From assembly GCF_000718095.1 (NCBI RefSeq), contig NZ_JOEI01000002.1:124001-188000 (forward strand): a stretch of 64,000 bases of DNA. The letters run 5' to 3'. The position numbers were made by a program, and so were the translations under genes. Shown here piece after piece: positions 8,327 to 17,481 of the stretch. The notes below the pieces were generated by a model that saw nothing but the letters and a program-made list of their open reading frames with translations, ran no database searches and was not told where the DNA came from. Source of the stretch: Streptomyces scopuliridis RB72 (lineage in GTDB: Bacteria; Actinomycetota; Actinomycetes; Streptomycetales; Streptomycetaceae). Position 1 is the first letter of the stretch. Every line of letters starts with the position of its first letter.

Positions 8327-8344
8327 GACGCCCACGTACACAAT

Positions 8345-8373
8345 GTCGAATCGATTCGACGAATCGATTCGAC
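8345..8373 (+). promoter_or_regulatory. Tandem palindromic operator, probable LacI binding site
   Basis: GTCGAATCGATTCGAC (8345-8360) is a perfect 16-bp palindrome, followed with a centre spacing of 13 bases by a second copy, CGAATCGATTCG (8360-8371). The CG centre is typical of LacI-family operators. It lies between the predicted transcription start and the GTG start of the lacI-type gene, so autoregulation of the operon is likely. Confidence 0.7.
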
Positions 8374-8390
8374 AGTCGCGAAGGGGCGGC

Positions 8391-9422
8391 GTGGCCACCA
8401 TCAAGGACGTAGCGCAGCGGGCGGGTGTCGCTCCGAGCACGGTCTCGTACGTGCTGAGCGGCTCCCGGAAGATCTCCGAGGACACCCGGATCGCCGTCCG
8501 CGCCGCTGTCGAGGAGCTGGGTTACCACCCGCGTGCCAGCGCCCGTACGCTGCGCAGCGCCCGCAGCCACGTCCTGGCGCTCGCCGTGCCCCGGGTGCCC
8601 GGCAAGTACCGGGGCACGGACGGTACGTTCGCCATCGACATCAGTGACGCCGCGCGCGGCCACGGCTACGACGTCGTGCTGATCACCGATCTGGCCGGCG
8701 TGGCCGCCATGCGCCGTGTGGCCGGCAGCGGAATGGCCGACGCGGCCGTGCTGATGGCCGTGGAGGAGCACGATGCGCGCGCCGCCGCCCTCCGCGAGAC
8801 GGGGTTTCCCGCCGCGCTGCTCGGCCGCAGCGAGGACGCCCCCGGTCTGCCGTGGGTCGATCTCGACTGGGAGGCCGCCGTGGCCCTCGCCCTGCGCGAG
8901 ACGGTCGCGGCCGGGCACCGCCGCATCGTCTTCCTGTCGTCCGCCGAGCACGAGATCTCCGCCCGGCGCGGTTACGCGCTGCACGGTCTGGCCGGTGCCC
9001 GGCTCGCGGCCCGCGAGAGCACGGCCGACATCCGGATCGTCCCCTCCAGTGGTGAGCCCGAGAAGCTGGGCCGCGCGCTGCGCGAGGCACTGGCCGCCCG
9101 GCCCGCTCCGACCGCGCTCGTGGTCCAGCACCTGATCCTGCTGCCGCACTTGCTGGACGAGATCGCCGCGGCCGGACTTCGGGTGCCCGAGGATCTGGCC
9201 GTCGTTCTCGTCGGCAGCTTCCCCGACGACGTGGGCGGCCGGCCGCTGCCCCGTATCGAACTTCCCGTGACGGAGATGTCCGCCGCCGTGGTCCGTCTCG
9301 CGGTCGGTGCCGTGGGCACGGACGGCTCCGTTCCCTCGGGAGAACAACCCCCACACCGGCTGATCGCCCCCCGGATGGCGACCGGAAGCGCGATCCGCCC
9401 TCCTTCGGAGCCGTCTTCGTGA
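8391..9422 (+). CDS. LacI family transcriptional regulator
   Basis: A 343-residue repressor. The N-terminal IKDVAQRAGVAPSTVSYVLSG is the LacI helix-turn-helix, followed by the hinge helix HPRASARTLRS and a periplasmic-binding-protein-like sensor domain. The GTG at 8391 follows a GAAGGGGCGG site and leaves the palindromic operator in the leader; in-frame starts at 8298 and 8343 would place promoter or operator inside the coding sequence and are less likely. It is the first gene of an operon with a sugar ABC importer and two glycosidases, so the inducer is probably the imported oligosaccharide or its breakdown product. Confidence 0.93.
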   Translation: MATIKDVAQRAGVAPSTVSYVLSGSRKISEDTRIAVRAAVEELGYHPRASARTLRSARSHVLALAVPRVPGKYRGTDGTFAIDISDAARGHGYDVVLITDLAGVAAMRRVAGSGMADAAVLMAVEEHDARAAALRETGFPAALLGRSEDAPGLPWVDLDWEAAVALALRETVAAGHRRIVFLSSAEHEISARRGYALHGLAGARLAARESTADIRIVPSSGEPEKLGRALREALAARPAPTALVVQHLILLPHLLDEIAAAGLRVPEDLAVVLVGSFPDDVGGRPLPRIELPVTEMSAAVVRLAVGAVGTDGSVPSGEQPPHRLIAPRMATGSAIRPPSEPSS

Positions 9423-9439
9423 ACGGAGAGCCCACCACC

Positions 9440-10672
9440 ATGCAACGCCCAAGACGCATACGGATGATCGCGACCGCCACTGCCGCGCTCGTCCCCGTGA
9501 CAGTGGGTCTGACGGGGTGCGCCGCCACCCCCGACCCGGGCACCGTCACCGTACTCAACTCGGCCACCGACGCGGCCGAGCACAACGCGAACCAGGCGTT
9601 CTTCGACCGCTGCGCGAAACCGCTGGGGCTGAAGGTCGAGCAGATCAGCGTGCCCGCGGACACGGTCGCCTCGAAAGCCCTGCGGATGGCTTCCTCGAAC
9701 TCGCTCACCGACATCCTGGAACTCGACGGCTCGGAGCTGCCCCAGTTCGCGGAGACCGGCGGGCTGCGTCCGCTGGCCGAAGTGGGCCTGGACACCTCCG
9801 GTTTCTCCGACAGCGCCACCTCGCTGGGGAGCTACGACGGGACGCAGTACGGCGTGGCTCGCTCGGTGAACTCCCTGGCGCTGCTCTACAACAAGGACCT
9901 GCTGCGCAAGGCGGGTGTCGAACCGCCCACCACCTGGCCGGAGTTGCGCGCGACGGCGAAGACGCTGACGTCGGGGAACACGTACGGCATGGCCTTCAGC
10001 GCCAGCCCCAACGCCGACGGCGTCTACCAGTTCCTGCCGTTCTTCTGGTCGGGCGGCGGTGATGAGGCGCGGCTCGACAATGGCAAGGGCGAGGCCGCCC
10101 TGACGCTGTGGAAGGACTTGCTCGGCGACAGGTCCGTGTCGAAATCGGTCGTCAACTGGAATCAGCAGGACGTGAACGACCAGTTCGTGGCCGGCCGTGC
10201 CGCGATGATGATCAACGGGCCGTGGCAGGTGCCGGTGCTCAGCGCGCAGGACAAGGTCGACTGGGCCGTCGCCACCATCCCCGTTCCCGAGGCCGGGCAG
10301 GAGGCGATCGCACCGATCGGCGGAACGGTGATGGCCGTACCGAAGAGTGACGACAGCGGGCGCGAGAAGAACGCCGGGAAGATCCTCGCCTGTCTCAACA
10401 GCGAGAAGAACCAGCTCGCTTGGGGCGAGTCGGTGAACAACGTCCCCACCAGGGCGTCCGCGGCGACGTCGTACGCCGAGAAACACCCCGAGCTGGCCCC
10501 GTTCGTCGATCTGGTCGCCACGGCACGCTCCCGCACCGCCGAGGTCGGCACCCGTTGGCCGGTGGTCAACGACGCGCTCGCCGGCGCCTTCCAGTCGGTA
10601 TTGACCGGCGGGACCGGGCCGGAGCAGGCCCTGAAGAACGCCCAGCGTCAGGCATCGGCCGGGGAGAAGTGA
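9440..10672 (+). CDS. Sugar ABC transporter substrate-binding lipoprotein
   Basis: A 410-residue extracellular solute-binding protein, family 1. The N-terminus has Arg-rich residues, a hydrophobic stretch and a lipobox ending in LTGC, so it is a lipoprotein anchored to the membrane. Mature features include LALLYNKDLLRKAGVEPPTTW and AAMMINGPWQV, typical of maltose/cellobiose-type binding proteins. The ATG at 9440 follows GGAGAG; a GTG at 9419 overlapping the repressor stop is a weaker alternative. It delivers an oligosaccharide to the two permeases encoded downstream. No ATPase gene is present, so a shared MsiK-type ATPase encoded elsewhere is expected, as for other streptomycete sugar importers. 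Confidence 0.93.
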   Translation: MQRPRRIRMIATATAALVPVTVGLTGCAATPDPGTVTVLNSATDAAEHNANQAFFDRCAKPLGLKVEQISVPADTVASKALRMASSNSLTDILELDGSELPQFAETGGLRPLAEVGLDTSGFSDSATSLGSYDGTQYGVARSVNSLALLYNKDLLRKAGVEPPTTWPELRATAKTLTSGNTYGMAFSASPNADGVYQFLPFFWSGGGDEARLDNGKGEAALTLWKDLLGDRSVSKSVVNWNQQDVNDQFVAGRAAMMINGPWQVPVLSAQDKVDWAVATIPVPEAGQEAIAPIGGTVMAVPKSDDSGREKNAGKILACLNSEKNQLAWGESVNNVPTRASAATSYAEKHPELAPFVDLVATARSRTAEVGTRWPVVNDALAGAFQSVLTGGTGPEQALKNAQRQASAGEK

Positions 10673-10679
10673 GGACACC

Positions 10680-11636
10680 ATGAGTACCGCTGTCTCCTCC
10701 GCCGCCGCACCGGCGAAGACCGTCGTTCCCGGCCCCACGGGGCCACGCCGCGGCCGCCACTCGCTGCTGCGCTGGCTGTTCGTCCTGCCCGCGCTCGTCT
10801 ATATGACGCTGTTCTTCGGCTACCCGCTGGTGCGCAACATCGTCATGAGCTTCCAGGAGTACACACCGAGGACGTACTTCACCGGGGAGGCGCCCTTCAA
10901 CGGGCTGGACAACTGGCGTGCCGTCCTCTCCAACGAGCTGTTCGCCGACTCTCTGTGGCACACCGCGGTGTTCACCGTCGGCTCGCTGGCCGGCCAGTTC
11001 ACCATCGGCCTGGCGCTGGCCGTCTTCTTCTCCCGCCGCTTCCGGCTCTCGGGCGTCATCCGAGCGGTCCTGCTGCTGCCCTGGCTGGTCCCCATGGTGG
11101 TGTCCGCCGTTGTCTGGCGACGCGTGCTCGACCAGGACCACGGCATCCTCAACAGCGCGCTTCAGACCATCGGGCCGGCCGACGGTGGGGTGCCGTGGCT
11201 GAGCAGCCCCAGTGTGGCCCTGCTCTCGGCCATCCTGGTCAACATCTGGATCGGCATCCCGTTCAACATGGTGATCCTCTACGGCGGACTGCAGGAGATC
11301 CCGCGCCAGCTCTACGAGGCGGCGTCGCTGGACGGCGCGAGCCCGTGGCGCGCGTTCCGCAGTGTCACACTGCCGCTGCTGCGACCAGTGGTGACCGTGG
11401 TGCTGGTGCTCGGCTTCATGTCCACGGTGAAGATCCTCGACCTGATCCTGGCGCTGACCTCGGGCGGTCCCGCCGACTCCACCCAGACGCTGGGCACCGT
11501 CACGTACCAGCTCTCCTTCCTCCAGCTCGACTTCGGCCAGGGCGCGGTCGTCGGCAATGTGCTCATCCTCATCAGCGCGGTCTTCGCCGTGCTCTATCTG
11601 CGGGCCAACCGGGCCGACTTCGGAACGGGGAAGTGA
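10680..11636 (+). CDS. Sugar ABC transporter permease, MalF type
   Basis: A 318-residue membrane protein with six predicted helices and a cytoplasmic N-terminal extension of about 30 residues. The EAA loop, YEAASLDGASPWRAFRSVTLP, docks the ATPase. The ATG at 10680 follows GAGGACACC, seven bases after the binding-protein stop. It forms the membrane channel together with the MalG-type protein encoded next. Confidence 0.94.
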   Translation: MSTAVSSAAAPAKTVVPGPTGPRRGRHSLLRWLFVLPALVYMTLFFGYPLVRNIVMSFQEYTPRTYFTGEAPFNGLDNWRAVLSNELFADSLWHTAVFTVGSLAGQFTIGLALAVFFSRRFRLSGVIRAVLLLPWLVPMVVSAVVWRRVLDQDHGILNSALQTIGPADGGVPWLSSPSVALLSAILVNIWIGIPFNMVILYGGLQEIPRQLYEAASLDGASPWRAFRSVTLPLLRPVVTVVLVLGFMSTVKILDLILALTSGGPADSTQTLGTVTYQLSFLQLDFGQGAVVGNVLILISAVFAVLYLRANRADFGTGK

Positions 11637-11641
11637 TACCG

Positions 11642-12460
11642 ATGAAGCGGTTCTCGTCGCTGCGCGGCGCCTGGAACACCACCGCCGCGCTGCTCATCCT
11701 GGTCTTCCTGCTCTTCCCGGTGTACTGGATGGTCAACACCGCGCTCCAGCCGGAGACGAGCATCACGGCCACCGAGTGGTTCCCCACCTCGGTCAGCCTG
11801 TCCAACTTCGACGCGGCCATCAGCAGCCAGGGAAAGTCCCTGCTGACCAGCCTCGTCGTGGCGCTCGGTGCGGTCGTGGTGTGTCTGGCGCTGGCCGCGC
11901 CCGCCGCGTACGGACTCGCGCAGTTCGGTCTGCGGGGCGGCCGGAGCATCGTCTTCACCACGCTGATCACGCAGATGGTGCCGGGCATCGTGATCGCCAA
12001 CGCCCTGTACAGCGCGTACGCGGAACTCGGGCTCGTCAACTCCTATCTGGGGCTGATACTCGCCGACGCGTCGCTGGGGCTGCCGTTCTCGATCGTGCTG
12101 CTGCGCGCGTTCATGGTGTCCGTGCCCGGTGAGGTGATCGAGGCCGCGCTGGTCGATGGCGCGAACCGGTTCACGGCCTTCGTACGCATCGTGCTGCCGA
12201 TGAGCCGTAACGCGCTGATCACCGCGGGCCTGTTCACGTTCCTGTTCGCCTGGTCGGACTTCATGTTCGCCCTGACGCTCAACACCACCGACGACGTCAA
12301 GCCGATCACGCTCGGTATCTACCAGTTCGTCGGGGCCCATGTCAGCGACTGGGGCGCCGTGATGGCCACCGCCGTGCTGTCGGCCGTACCGGCGGCGATC
12401 CTGCTCGTCCTCGCCCAGAAGTACATCGCCGCGGGCATCTCCGGCGGCTCCATCAAGTAG
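11642..12460 (+). CDS. Sugar ABC transporter permease, MalG type
   Basis: A 272-residue permease with six helices and the EAA loop IEAALVDGANRFTAFVRIVLP. It starts five bases after the MalF-type gene, at an ATG preceded by GGGGAAG; an in-frame GTG at 11633 overlapping the upstream stop is possible. It is the second half of the importer channel. No ATPase gene follows, in keeping with use of a shared multi-sugar ATPase. Confidence 0.93.
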   Translation: MKRFSSLRGAWNTTAALLILVFLLFPVYWMVNTALQPETSITATEWFPTSVSLSNFDAAISSQGKSLLTSLVVALGAVVVCLALAAPAAYGLAQFGLRGGRSIVFTTLITQMVPGIVIANALYSAYAELGLVNSYLGLILADASLGLPFSIVLLRAFMVSVPGEVIEAALVDGANRFTAFVRIVLPMSRNALITAGLFTFLFAWSDFMFALTLNTTDDVKPITLGIYQFVGAHVSDWGAVMATAVLSAVPAAILLVLAQKYIAAGISGGSIK

Positions 12461-12516
12461 CCGGCCTCGGCCACCGATATCGTTGCCAACCGGAAAGAAG
12501 AAGGCACCTCACCCTG

Positions 12517-13974
12517 ATGAGTTCCACTGATGACCGCCTGATGGCCGACGCCCCGGCCGACCCCGACGCCTCCGGATTCCCCCGTTTCCCGAGCGGTTTC
12601 CTCTTCGGAGCCGCCACGGCGAGCTACCAGATCGAGGGCGCACACGATCTGGGCGGACGTACCCCGTCCATCTGGGACACCTACTGCCGTGAGCCCGGCC
12701 GGGTCGCCGACGGCGCCACCGGCGACATCGCCTGCGACCACTACCACCGCTACCGCGAAGACGTCGCCCTGCTCCGCGGCCTCGGTGTGGACAGCTACCG
12801 CTTCTCGATCGCCTGGCCCCGTGTCCAGCCGGACGGCGCGGGCCCCGGCAATGCCGAGGGGCTCGACTTCTACGACCGGCTGGTGGACGAACTGCTGGCG
12901 GCCGGTATCTCCCCCGCCGCGACCCTCTACCACTGGGATCTGCCGCAGGCCCTGGAGGACCGGGGCGGCTGGCGGGTCCGCGAGACCGCGGAGCGGTTCG
13001 CCGAGTACGCCCGGCTCGCCGCCGAGCGGCTCGGCGACCGGGTGGACCGCTGGATCACCCTCAACGAGCCGTTCTGCAGCGCCTTCGTCGGCTACGGCTC
13101 GGGCGGTCACGCGCCCGGCGCCCGGGAGGGCCGGGGCGCGCTGGCCGCCGCCCACCATCTGCTGGTAGGCCACGGGCTGGCCGTACGGGCGCTGCGCGAA
13201 GCGGGCGCCACGGACGTCGGCATCACGCTCAATCCCGATGTGCTGCTGCCCGCCACGGACAGCGCGGCCGATCTGGCCGCGGTGCGGCGCGCGGAGACGA
13301 TGCACAACGACGTCTGGCTGGAACCCCTGCTGGCGGGCCGCTACCCGCGGCACGAGGAGGAGACCTGGGGCGAACTGGCGGACGGCTCGTACCGGCGCGA
13401 CGGTGATCTGGCCCTCGTCCAGGCCCCGTTGGACTTCATCGGCGTCAACTACTACCGGCCGATCACCATCTCCGCCGTTCCCCACAAGGACCCGGACCCG
13501 GCCACCCGCACCGCCGTGGACATCCGCGCCGAGGAGTCATGGCGCGAGGACGTACGCCGCACCACGATGGGCTGGCCCGTCGTCCCGGGCGCCTTCACCG
13601 ATCTCCTGGTCGGACTGCACCGGCGCTACCCGAACCTGCCACCGCTGCTGATCACCGAGAACGGCTCGTCCGAGGACGACGTGGCGGACGCCGGCGGCCT
13701 GGTGCGCGACACCGACCGGGTGGCCTACCTGCGCGACCATCTCGCGGCGCTCGCCGACGCCATGGACCAGGGCGTGGACGTACGCGGCTACTACGTCTGG
13801 TCGCTGCTGGACAACTTCGAATGGGCCCGCGGCTACAGCAAGCGCTTCGGCATCGTCCGGGTCGACTACGACACCCTGGAACGCGTCCCGAAGGACAGCT
13901 ACCGCTGGTACCGGGACCTGATCACCGTCCACCGCGACCGCACCCGTACCCCTGGGCAGGAGCAGCACCGATGA
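12517..13974 (+). CDS. GH1 family beta-glucosidase
   Basis: A 485-residue glycoside hydrolase family 1 enzyme. The N-terminal signature FPSGFLFGAATASYQIEGA, the acid/base motif TLNEP (Glu near 184) and the nucleophile motif ITENG (Glu near 381) are intact, and the C-terminal YYVWSLLDNFEWARGYSKRFG completes the (beta/alpha)8 barrel. No signal peptide is present, so it acts in the cytoplasm on imported beta-linked glucosides. The gene is part of the ABC importer operon and its stop overlaps the start of the GH31 gene (ATGA). Together they point to stepwise cleavage of xyloglucan-type or related oligosaccharides. Confidence 0.95.
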   Translation: MSSTDDRLMADAPADPDASGFPRFPSGFLFGAATASYQIEGAHDLGGRTPSIWDTYCREPGRVADGATGDIACDHYHRYREDVALLRGLGVDSYRFSIAWPRVQPDGAGPGNAEGLDFYDRLVDELLAAGISPAATLYHWDLPQALEDRGGWRVRETAERFAEYARLAAERLGDRVDRWITLNEPFCSAFVGYGSGGHAPGAREGRGALAAAHHLLVGHGLAVRALREAGATDVGITLNPDVLLPATDSAADLAAVRRAETMHNDVWLEPLLAGRYPRHEEETWGELADGSYRRDGDLALVQAPLDFIGVNYYRPITISAVPHKDPDPATRTAVDIRAEESWREDVRRTTMGWPVVPGAFTDLLVGLHRRYPNLPPLLITENGSSEDDVADAGGLVRDTDRVAYLRDHLAALADAMDQGVDVRGYYVWSLLDNFEWARGYSKRFGIVRVDYDTLERVPKDSYRWYRDLITVHRDRTRTPGQEQHR

Positions 13975-16289
13975 AGTTCACCGACGGCTACTGGCTCATG
14001 CGCGACGGCGTGAACGCCTCGTTCGCCGCCGAGGTCGCCGAGACCCGCGTCGAGAACGAGCGCCTCACCCTCTACGCCCCCGTCCGGCATGTCGAGAGCA
14101 GGGGCCACACCCTCAACAGCCCCCTGCTGACCGTCGAGTGCTGGTCACCCGCCGACGGCGTGATCGGCGTCCGTTCCAGCCATCACACGGGCGGCGTCGA
14201 CCACGGCCCGCACTTCACCCTCACCACCGACCCGGACCACACCCCCAAGATCGACCGGGACGGCTCGGTGGTGGCCTTGACCAGCGGCGCGCTGTCCCTG
14301 CGGGTGGACACCGACGCGCCATGGCGACTGGACTTCAGCGCCGACGGCCGACTGCTGACCTCGGCGGGCAGGCGTGGCACGGGCTTCGTCACCACCGGTG
14401 ACGGGCAGCACTACTCGCTGGGCCAGCTGTCCCTGGACGTAGGCGAGTTGGTCTACGGGCTCGGGGAGCGCTTCACCCCGTTCGTCAAGAACGGCCAGAC
14501 GGTCGACATCTGGCAGGCCGACGGCGGCACCGCCAGTGAGCAGGCGTACAAGAACGTTCCCTTCCATCTGACCAACCGCGGCTACGGCGTCTTCGTCAAC
14601 CACCCGGGCCGGGTCAGCTACGAGATCGCTTCCGAGTCCGTCGGCCAGGTGCAGTTCAGCGTCCGCGACCAGTCGGTCGAGTACTTCATCATCTACGGGC
14701 CGACGCCCAAGGAGATCCTCGACCGCTACACCGCGCTGACCGGCCGGCCGGCCCTGCCCCCGGCCTGGTCGCTGGGGCTCTGGCTGTCGACATCCTTCAC
14801 CACCTCCTACGACGAGGAGACGGTGAACCGGTTCGTCAGCGGCATGGCCGAACGCGACATCCCCCTCGGGGTGTTCCACTTCGACTGCTTCTGGATGCGC
14901 CAGTACCAGTGGTGCGACTTCACCTGGGACCCCGAGGTCTTTCCCGACCCGGACGGGATGCTGCGCAGGCTGAAGGAGCAGGACCTGCGGATCTCGGTGT
15001 GGATCAACCCGTACATCGCGCAGAAGTCACCGCTGTTCGAGGAGGCCCGTGAGCAGGGATTCCTGGTGCGCAAGCCCAACGGTGACGTCTGGCAGTGGGA
15101 CCTGTGGCAGGCCGGCATGGGCCTGGTGGACTTCACCCACCCCGGCGCCAGGGAGTGGTACACGCGGAAGCTGCGCGCCCTCACCCGGCAGGGCGTGGAC
15201 TGTTTCAAGACGGACTTCGGCGAACGTGTTCCGACGGATGTGGTCTGGCACGACGGCGCGGATCCGGAGCGGATGCACAACTACTACACGCAGCTCTACA
15301 ACGAGACCGTCTTCCAGGTGCTGACCGAGGAGCGCGGCGAGAACGACGCCGTTCTCTTCGCCCGGTCCGCCACGACGGGCGGGCAGCAGTTTCCCGTGCA
15401 CTGGGGCGGCGACTGCGAGTCCACGTTCAGCGCGATGGCCGAGTCGCTGCGCGGCGGACTGTCCCTCGGGCTGTCCGGCTTCGGCTTCTGGAGCCACGAC
15501 ATCGGGGGCTTCGAGGGCACGCCGACGCCGGCCGTGTTCAAGCGCTGGGCCCAATTCGGCCTGCTCTCCTCGCACAGCAGGCTGCACGGCAGCAAGTCCT
15601 ACCGGGTTCCCTGGGAATACGACGAGGAGGCCGTCGCGGTCACCCGCGACTTCACCCGGCTCAAGCACCGGCTCATGCCCTACCTCTACGAGGCGTCCCG
15701 GCAGGCGGCCCGCCAGGGCACCCCGGTCATGCGCGCGATGGTGCTGGAATTCCCGGACGACCCCGCGTGCCACACCCTGGACCGGCAGTACATGCTCGGT
15801 GGCGATCTCCTGGTCGCACCCGTGTTCACCGAGGACGGCACGGTGGAGTACTACGTACCCGAAGGCACCTGGACCCACGTCCTCACCGGTGAGCAGGTGC
15901 GGGGCCCCGCCTGGCGCCGCGAGACGTACGGCTTCGACAGCCTGCCCCTGTTCGCCCGCCCCGGCTCCGTCGTCCCCTTCGGCGGAAGCACCGCCGGCGC
16001 CGTGTACGACTGGGCCGACGGGGTCACCCTACGGATCCACGCACCGGCCGACGGAATCCGCGTGACCACGGAGATCCCGGCGCCCGACGGCTCCACCACC
16101 GCGGTCTTCCACACCCGGCGCGACGGCGACGTACTGACCGTGGAAGCCACGGACGCCACCGCCCCCTGGCACGTACTGCTCCCAGGCCCCCAGCCCTTGG
16201 CCCCGCCAGGACCGACCGGGCACGGGGAGCGGGGCCTCCTGCTGACCCCAGCCCCGGGCGCGACCTCACTGACGACACGGCTCAGCTGA
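13971..16289 (+). CDS. yicI: GH31 family alpha-xylosidase (YicI-like)
   Basis: A 772-residue GH31 enzyme of YicI length. The nucleophile region GVDCFKTDFGERVPTDVVWHD (Asp 415) and the acid/base region FPVHWGGDCESTF (Asp 481) align closely with Escherichia coli YicI, whose catalytic residues are Asp 416 and Asp 482; the sugar-pocket GFGFWSHDIGGFE is also kept. That favours alpha-xylosidase rather than alpha-glucosidase activity. It has no signal peptide. It is coupled to the beta-glucosidase gene by an ATGA overlap, and ends the operon ahead of a hairpin. The xylose/glucose combination suggests isoprimeverose or xyloglucan fragments as substrate. Confidence 0.92.
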   Translation: MKFTDGYWLMRDGVNASFAAEVAETRVENERLTLYAPVRHVESRGHTLNSPLLTVECWSPADGVIGVRSSHHTGGVDHGPHFTLTTDPDHTPKIDRDGSVVALTSGALSLRVDTDAPWRLDFSADGRLLTSAGRRGTGFVTTGDGQHYSLGQLSLDVGELVYGLGERFTPFVKNGQTVDIWQADGGTASEQAYKNVPFHLTNRGYGVFVNHPGRVSYEIASESVGQVQFSVRDQSVEYFIIYGPTPKEILDRYTALTGRPALPPAWSLGLWLSTSFTTSYDEETVNRFVSGMAERDIPLGVFHFDCFWMRQYQWCDFTWDPEVFPDPDGMLRRLKEQDLRISVWINPYIAQKSPLFEEAREQGFLVRKPNGDVWQWDLWQAGMGLVDFTHPGAREWYTRKLRALTRQGVDCFKTDFGERVPTDVVWHDGADPERMHNYYTQLYNETVFQVLTEERGENDAVLFARSATTGGQQFPVHWGGDCESTFSAMAESLRGGLSLGLSGFGFWSHDIGGFEGTPTPAVFKRWAQFGLLSSHSRLHGSKSYRVPWEYDEEAVAVTRDFTRLKHRLMPYLYEASRQAARQGTPVMRAMVLEFPDDPACHTLDRQYMLGGDLLVAPVFTEDGTVEYYVPEGTWTHVLTGEQVRGPAWRRETYGFDSLPLFARPGSVVPFGGSTAGAVYDWADGVTLRIHAPADGIRVTTEIPAPDGSTTAVFHTRRDGDVLTVEATDATAPWHVLLPGPQPLAPPGPTGHGERGLLLTPAPGATSLTTRLS

Positions 16290-16299
16290 CTCGACGGGG

Positions 16300-16337
16300 G
16301 TCGGGCCCGGTGCTGATTTCTCAACACCGGGCCTGAC
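16300..16337. terminator. Terminator hairpin between converging genes
   Basis: GTCGGGCCCGGTG (16300-16312) pairs with CACCGGGCCTGAC (16325-16337), with one G-T pair, around a 12-base A/T-rich loop. It lies between the end of the GH31 gene and the end of the sugar-dehydrogenase-like gene on the opposite strand, so it can serve both. Confidence 0.75.
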
Positions 16338-16344
16338 CTGGTGG

Positions 16345-17481
16345 TTACGCCGGGTCGATGCGGGAGACGGTGCCACCGATGGCGAGCACGTACAGCTCGC
16401 CGTCGCCGCCCTCCACGAACGAGATGACCTCGCCGCCGTTGACTCCGAGGTCGCTCTCGCCGGTCACCTTGCCGTTCTCCATCCGCAGAGCGCGGACGGT
16501 GCCGTCGCAGTAGTCGCTGAACAGGTACTGCCCCTTGAGGTCCGGGATCGCCTCGCCGCGGTAGACGTATCCGCCGGTCACCGAGCAGCCCAGCCCGTTA
16601 CGGTCGTACTCGTGGACCGGCGGCACGTGGTTCGCGGGTTCCGTGCCGCCCCGGAAGGGGTGGTTGCCCTCCATCTGGGACCAGCCGTAGTTCTCGCCGC
16701 CCTTGCTGTCCGCCGAGGCCCAGTCGATCTCCTCCCAGGCGCTCTGGCCGACGTCACCGATCAGCAGGTCGCCCGTGCCCGCGTCGAAGGAGAACCGCCA
16801 CGGGTTGCGCAGGCCGTACGCCCAGATCTCGCCCTTCGCGTTCGGGTCGTCCACGAACGGGTTGTCCGGCGGGATCGCGTACGGCTCGCCGCCGCTCGGG
16901 TCGATCCGCAGCAGCTTGCCGAGCAGCGTGTCGAGGTTCTGCCCGTTGCCGTGCGGGTCGCCGCCCGAGCCGCCGTCGCCCAACGCGATGTAGAGATAGC
17001 CGTCGGGGCCGAACCTGATGTCGCCGCCGTTGTGGTTGGCGTACGGCTGCGTCTGGGTGAGCACCGTGCGCCGGGTGTCCGGCTGGATCTTTCCGTCCTC
17101 CACGGCGAACTCGTCCACGGTGCTGGTGCCTTCGAGGTTCGTGAACGAGATGTAGAAGTGCGCGAACTCCTTGTCGAACGCGACGCCCAGCAGGCCGCGT
17201 TCGCCGTCGGTGGTGGTCTCGTCGGATATGTCGAGGACGGGCTCGCCGAGTCCCTGATCGTCCAGGACCCGTACGGTGCCCGCGCGTTCGGCTATCCAGA
17301 CCGTGTCACCGGGCCCGGCGGCGCCGGCGATGGGATTCTGCGCCGTGGCCACTTTCTTGAGCGTGACCTCCGCCGCCTGACGTGGGGCGGCGGGCTCGTC
17401 GGCGGACGCCGTGGTTAAGGCGAGGGAAGCAATGAGGCAGATGGTGCCGATGATCGCCGAGCTTCTGGTGCGAACTTTCAC
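16345..17481 (-). CDS. Secreted PQQ-dependent sugar dehydrogenase-like protein (glucose/sorbosone dehydrogenase family)
   Basis: A 378-residue secreted beta-propeller. After a signal peptide (RSSAIIGTICLIASLALTT, cut near ASA-D) come the hallmarks of the glucose/sorbosone dehydrogenase (YliI-like) family: GERGLLGVAFDKEF, NHNGGDIRFGPDGYLYIALGD, GLRNPWRFSFD and DVGQSAWEEI. The GTG at 17481 has an excellent AGGAGGG site at 17487-17493; longer upstream starts lack one. It probably oxidises sugars outside the cell with PQQ as cofactor, though some family members lack activity. It converges with the glycosidase operon and may be unrelated to it. Confidence 0.88.
   Translation of the reverse strand: MKVRTRSSAIIGTICLIASLALTTASADEPAAPRQAAEVTLKKVATAQNPIAGAAGPGDTVWIAERAGTVRVLDDQGLGEPVLDISDETTTDGERGLLGVAFDKEFAHFYISFTNLEGTSTVDEFAVEDGKIQPDTRRTVLTQTQPYANHNGGDIRFGPDGYLYIALGDGGSGGDPHGNGQNLDTLLGKLLRIDPSGGEPYAIPPDNPFVDDPNAKGEIWAYGLRNPWRFSFDAGTGDLLIGDVGQSAWEEIDWASADSKGGENYGWSQMEGNHPFRGGTEPANHVPPVHEYDRNGLGCSVTGGYVYRGEAIPDLKGQYLFSDYCDGTVRALRMENGKVTGESDLGVNGGEVISFVEGGDGELYVLAIGGTVSRIDPA

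Noticed and set aside
8298..8390. Longer N-terminus for the LacI-type regulator starting at 8298 or 8343
   Set aside because: Both starts would put the promoter or the palindromic operator inside the coding region; the GTG at 8391 has a ribosome site and begins directly at the helix-turn-helix.
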